Source of the DNA: Leptotrichia sp. oral taxon 215 str. W9775
GTDB lineage: Bacteria > Fusobacteriota > Fusobacteriia > Fusobacteriales > Leptotrichiaceae
Direction of reading: 5' to 3'
Assembly (NCBI RefSeq): GCF_000469505.1
Contig: NZ_KI272827.1
Coordinates: 25,928 to 89,927 of the forward strand
Length of the DNA: 64,000 nucleotides
The position numbers were made by a program, and so were the translations under genes. Shown here piece by piece: positions 61,832 to 64,000 of the stretch. Position 1 is the stretch's first letter, and every line of letters starts with the position of its first letter. The notes beneath the pieces were generated by a model, which saw nothing but the letters and a program-made list of their open reading frames with translations, did no database searches and had not been told where the DNA came from.

Positions 61832-63205
61832 CTATGCTTCTATTACTCTTTCACTTTTCAGTACACTCTCATTGAAGCTTCCCATTTCCTTGTCCACTAC
61901 AGTTGAAATTACCATTGCTCCATTTACATTTACTGCTGTACGTCCCATATCTATTATTGAATCTATCGGGAATACAATCGCTACCGGATCAAACGGCAGT
62001 CCCATTCCTCCAAGTACAACTGTTGCCGCTATATAGGCTGTTCCTGGAACTCCTGCCATTCCAAATGAACCTAATGCTATTACTGTTATAAGGCTTATAA
62101 GGAATACAGGTGTAATCGCAATTCCATTCATGTTTGCTATCATTATTGCAATAACTGCAGGGAATACTCCAGCACATCCGTTCATACCTATAGTTGTTCC
62201 AAGTGTTGCTGTAAAGTTTGCTGTTGGAGAACTTACTCCCACTTCCTTTTCCAATGTTTCAATAGTTACAGGCAATGTTCCCATGCTTGAAGTTGTTGTC
62301 AGTGCAAGAATTAACGGTGCCGTTGCTTTTTTATAATATGTAAAAGGATTTATTCCATGTATTGCAAGATTTATAGACTGCATTACAACTACCAGTGCCA
62401 GTGATATAAACATTACAATCAGATAAGTTACAAGATTTTTAAATACTTCCAGTCCGTAGGAAGCTGTCAAATCAAACATTAATGCAGCAACTCCATAAGG
62501 AATTATTTTTATAATAGTTGTTGTGACACTTGTCATTACTGCAAATAGTGCTGATGTTACATCTTTTAACGGCTGTATCTTTTCAGGATTTTTCAGGCTC
62601 ATTCTATTTGTTGCAAATCCTAGGAACGCAGCAAATATAACTACTCCTATTACGCTTGTTTCAGACATTGCCTTAAATATATTTGAAGGGATAAATGAAA
62701 CTACTACATCAACAAGACCTTTATATTCACCTTTTCCTGTCCATGCTTCCATTCCTTCAGGCAATTTCATACCTACTCCCAGATTAAACAGCATTGCAAC
62801 TGAAATTCCTATAATTGCTGAAATTGCAACAGTTACTGTATAATAAACAACTGATTTTCCAGTTAATTTTTTTAAATTTTCGTTATTTTTTGAATTTATT
62901 ATTGAATTATAAACTGACAATCCAACCAATGGAATAACAACCATTTTAAGAAGACTTGTAAATCCTCTTCCCACCAGTGAAGCTGCAGTTGTCACATTTT
63001 TTATAACATCAGGTACCTGTTCTGCCCCTACCATACCTAAAGTTGATTGAAATACAATTCCTACAGCAAACCCCAATACTGTTGAAATAATTACCCTTGT
63101 AGAAAATTTAAATTTTTTCTTCAAATTTACGTTTACATGGACTAATAAAAAGAATAATAAAATTAATATTCCTATCCATATGCTTGAAAATAATAATGTT
63201 GACAT
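61832..63205 (-). CDS. tcyP: L-cystine uptake protein TcyP-like (DAACS symporter)
   Basis: Dicarboxylate/amino acid:cation symporter family carrier of 457 residues with about eight membrane helices and two hairpins. The N-terminus (a leading helix then NLKKKFKFSTRVIISTVLGF) and STAASLVGRG-like TTAASLVGRGFTSLLKM resemble Bacillus TcyP. The substrate hairpin regions TTTSSMGTLPVTIETL and the late GSFGMAGVPGTAYIA are conserved. AGGAGG precedes the ATG. The strong promoter is overlapped by a perfect palindrome. Cystine specificity is inferred from family resemblance. Confidence 0.88.
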   Translation of the reverse strand: MSTLLFSSIWIGILILLFFLLVHVNVNLKKKFKFSTRVIISTVLGFAVGIVFQSTLGMVGAEQVPDVIKNVTTAASLVGRGFTSLLKMVVIPLVGLSVYNSIINSKNNENLKKLTGKSVVYYTVTVAISAIIGISVAMLFNLGVGMKLPEGMEAWTGKGEYKGLVDVVVSFIPSNIFKAMSETSVIGVVIFAAFLGFATNRMSLKNPEKIQPLKDVTSALFAVMTSVTTTIIKIIPYGVAALMFDLTASYGLEVFKNLVTYLIVMFISLALVVVMQSINLAIHGINPFTYYKKATAPLILALTTTSSMGTLPVTIETLEKEVGVSSPTANFTATLGTTIGMNGCAGVFPAVIAIMIANMNGIAITPVFLISLITVIALGSFGMAGVPGTAYIAATVVLGGMGLPFDPVAIVFPIDSIIDMGRTAVNVNGAMVISTVVDKEMGSFNESVLKSERVIEA

Positions 63206-63252
63206 TTCTTTTCCTCCTCTTCTGCTAAATAATTCAGCTCAATATGTTTTCA

Positions 63253-63275
63253 TATACAAATATATCATTTGTATA
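63253..63275. promoter_or_regulatory. Operator palindrome over the tcyP promoter
   Basis: TATACAAA (63253-63260) and TTTGTATA (63268-63275) are a perfect 8 bp inverted repeat with a 7 bp spacer. It covers the -10 box (63259-63264) and part of the spacer, an arrangement suited to repression. Confidence 0.55.
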
Positions 63276-63287
63276 CGAGTATGTCAA
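63259..63287 (-). promoter_or_regulatory. tcyP promoter
   Basis: Minus strand consensus TTGACA (63282-63287), 17 bp spacer, TATATT (63259-63264). About 50 nt from the tcyP ATG at 63205. Confidence 0.75.
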
Positions 63288-63394
63288 GATTTTTTTAGAT
63301 TTCATCTATATTTTTAATTAATAGAAAAATTTACCATTGATATATTTCCAATTTTTCGTTACAATTAATAATATAATTTTTTAAGGAGGGTAAA

Positions 63395-63856
63395 ATGGAA
63401 AGCTGGTTATTTTTAGGATTAATACTGCTTGTTGGAGCTGTTTCAAAAAATCAGTCTATCATAATAGCATCAATTTTTGTAATGATATTAAAATTTTTAC
63501 CATTTACAGACAATATAATGCTTGAATTTAAGAAAAAAGGGATAAACTGGGGAGTATTAGTTATTACAATAGCAATTTTAATTCCTATAGCTACTAAGGA
63601 AATAGGATTTCTTGATCTTATAAATGCTTTTAAATCTCCTATTGGCTGGGTTGCCATATTAAGCGGTATTGGAGTTTCCCTACTTTCAGCAAAAGGTGTA
63701 AATTTACTTTCAGGCCAGCCTGAAATAACTGTTGCCCTTGTTTTTGGAACAATAATCGGAGTTGTTTTCATGAAGGGAATTGCAGCAGGCCCTGTAATTG
63801 CAAGTGGAATTACATACTGCATTTTACAGATTATAAATGTTATATGGAAGAAATAA
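63395..63856 (+). CDS. UPF0756/DUF441 membrane protein
   Basis: A 153-residue integral membrane protein with four to five hydrophobic segments and no charged catalytic motif. The order [20 protein letters not shown], then [20 protein letters not shown], then [20 protein letters not shown] matches the UPF0756 (DUF441, YtwI-like) family. Function is unknown in all relatives I know of. GGAGG lies 5 nt before the ATG. It is divergent from tcyP; whether this is meaningful is unclear. Confidence 0.85.
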   Translation: MESWLFLGLILLVGAVSKNQSIIIASIFVMILKFLPFTDNIMLEFKKKGINWGVLVITIAILIPIATKEIGFLDLINAFKSPIGWVAILSGIGVSLLSAKGVNLLSGQPEITVALVFGTIIGVVFMKGIAAGPVIASGITYCILQIINVIWKK

Positions 63857-63887
63857 AATATATCTGAAAGATAAAAAAGGATGTCCC

Positions 63888-64000
63888 AAAAGAAAATTTA
63901 AAAAATAATGTAAAAGTGTACTGACTCCAAAAAGTTGGACACAAGATTGGAGGTGCAGTACAAAGCCATATTTTTGAATTATTTAAAATTTTACAATGTA
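63888..64000. repeat. Partial repeat copy interrupted by an IS3-like end
   Basis: Bases 63888-63911 and 63968-64000 match 45120-45143 and 45152-45184 exactly (24 and 33 nt). Between them the older copy has 8 nt, this one 56 nt: TGTACTGACTCC, AAAAAGTTGGACAC, then AAGATTGGAGGTGCAGTAC. The left part resembles IS3/IS150-type terminal repeats and the ends GTACTG/CAGTAC are inverted. No transposase follows. The repeat runs off the window. Confidence 0.6.

Noticed and set aside
1..64000. tRNA, rRNA, CRISPR array, complete IS element or prophage
   Set aside because: No cloverleaf-like gene, regularly spaced repeats, transposase or phage structural genes were recognised on either strand.

Overview
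The window looks like a chromosomal segment of a low-GC, Gram-negative fermentative bacterium of the Fusobacteriota, most likely Leptotrichia or a close relative (inference from gene content; no database search was possible). The DNA is very AT-rich. An outer membrane is implied by BamA, TamB, LpxD and a 2134-residue autotransporter that opens with the N-terminal region typical of fusobacterial autotransporters. The other genes fit a host-associated anaerobe that lives on peptides and sugars: a PTS, an oligopeptide ABC transporter with an M3 peptidase, a cystine carrier and LuxS. No tRNA, rRNA, CRISPR array or intact transposase was seen.

Layout. 1-4.1 kb: a truncated leftward gene, then rightward dacF-type carboxypeptidase, murI, ruvA and yebC. 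4.2-7.8 kb: one very AT-rich gene for a YobI/KAP-like membrane NTPase, a lone candidate conflict/defence gene. 7.8-14.7 kb: a leftward alpha-mannoside system (PRD regulator, separate EIIA, EIIB and EIIC, GH38 alpha-mannosidase). 15.0-21.8 kb: leftward small genes including an orphan barstar-like protein, acpS, tatD, an LprI-like protein between two paralogous secreted proteins, luxS, ddl, hslO and a lipoprotein. 21.9-29.6 kb: lpxD-bamA-tamB envelope assembly cluster. 29.7-34.4 kb: parB, a zinc-ribbon membrane protein, rsmG and mnmG, a set usually found near the replication origin. 34.5-43.1 kb: oppBCDFA plus a nitroreductase gene, divergent from pepF. 43.2-49.5 kb: cysE, cysK, a MazG-like protein, a 5'-nucleotidase and several small secreted or cytoplasmic unknowns. 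49.8-52.1 kb: rightward thioredoxin, thioredoxin reductase and formate/nitrite-type channel. 52.2-59.2 kb: an unknown gene and the giant autotransporter. 59.5-63.9 kb: pgk, SemiSWEET, a divergent HxlR regulator, tcyP and a UPF0756 membrane protein.

Two signals go beyond ordinary annotation. First, four genes (murI, ruvA, pepF, trxB) carry a stem-loop exactly between a strong Shine-Dalgarno sequence and the start codon. The linear distance is too long, but folding the hairpin restores a spacing of about 8-12 nt. The stems share no sequence, so the architecture itself seems to be what recurs. Second, a family of small inverted repeats built on TGTCTCAAAA / TTTTGAGACA sits at gene ends. One copy lies inside what looks like the thioredoxin terminator, one is nested, and one at the window edge is interrupted by about 50 bp resembling an IS3-family end.

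Several good sigma-70-type promoters (17-18 bp spacers) and intrinsic terminators could be placed and mark out the transcription units.
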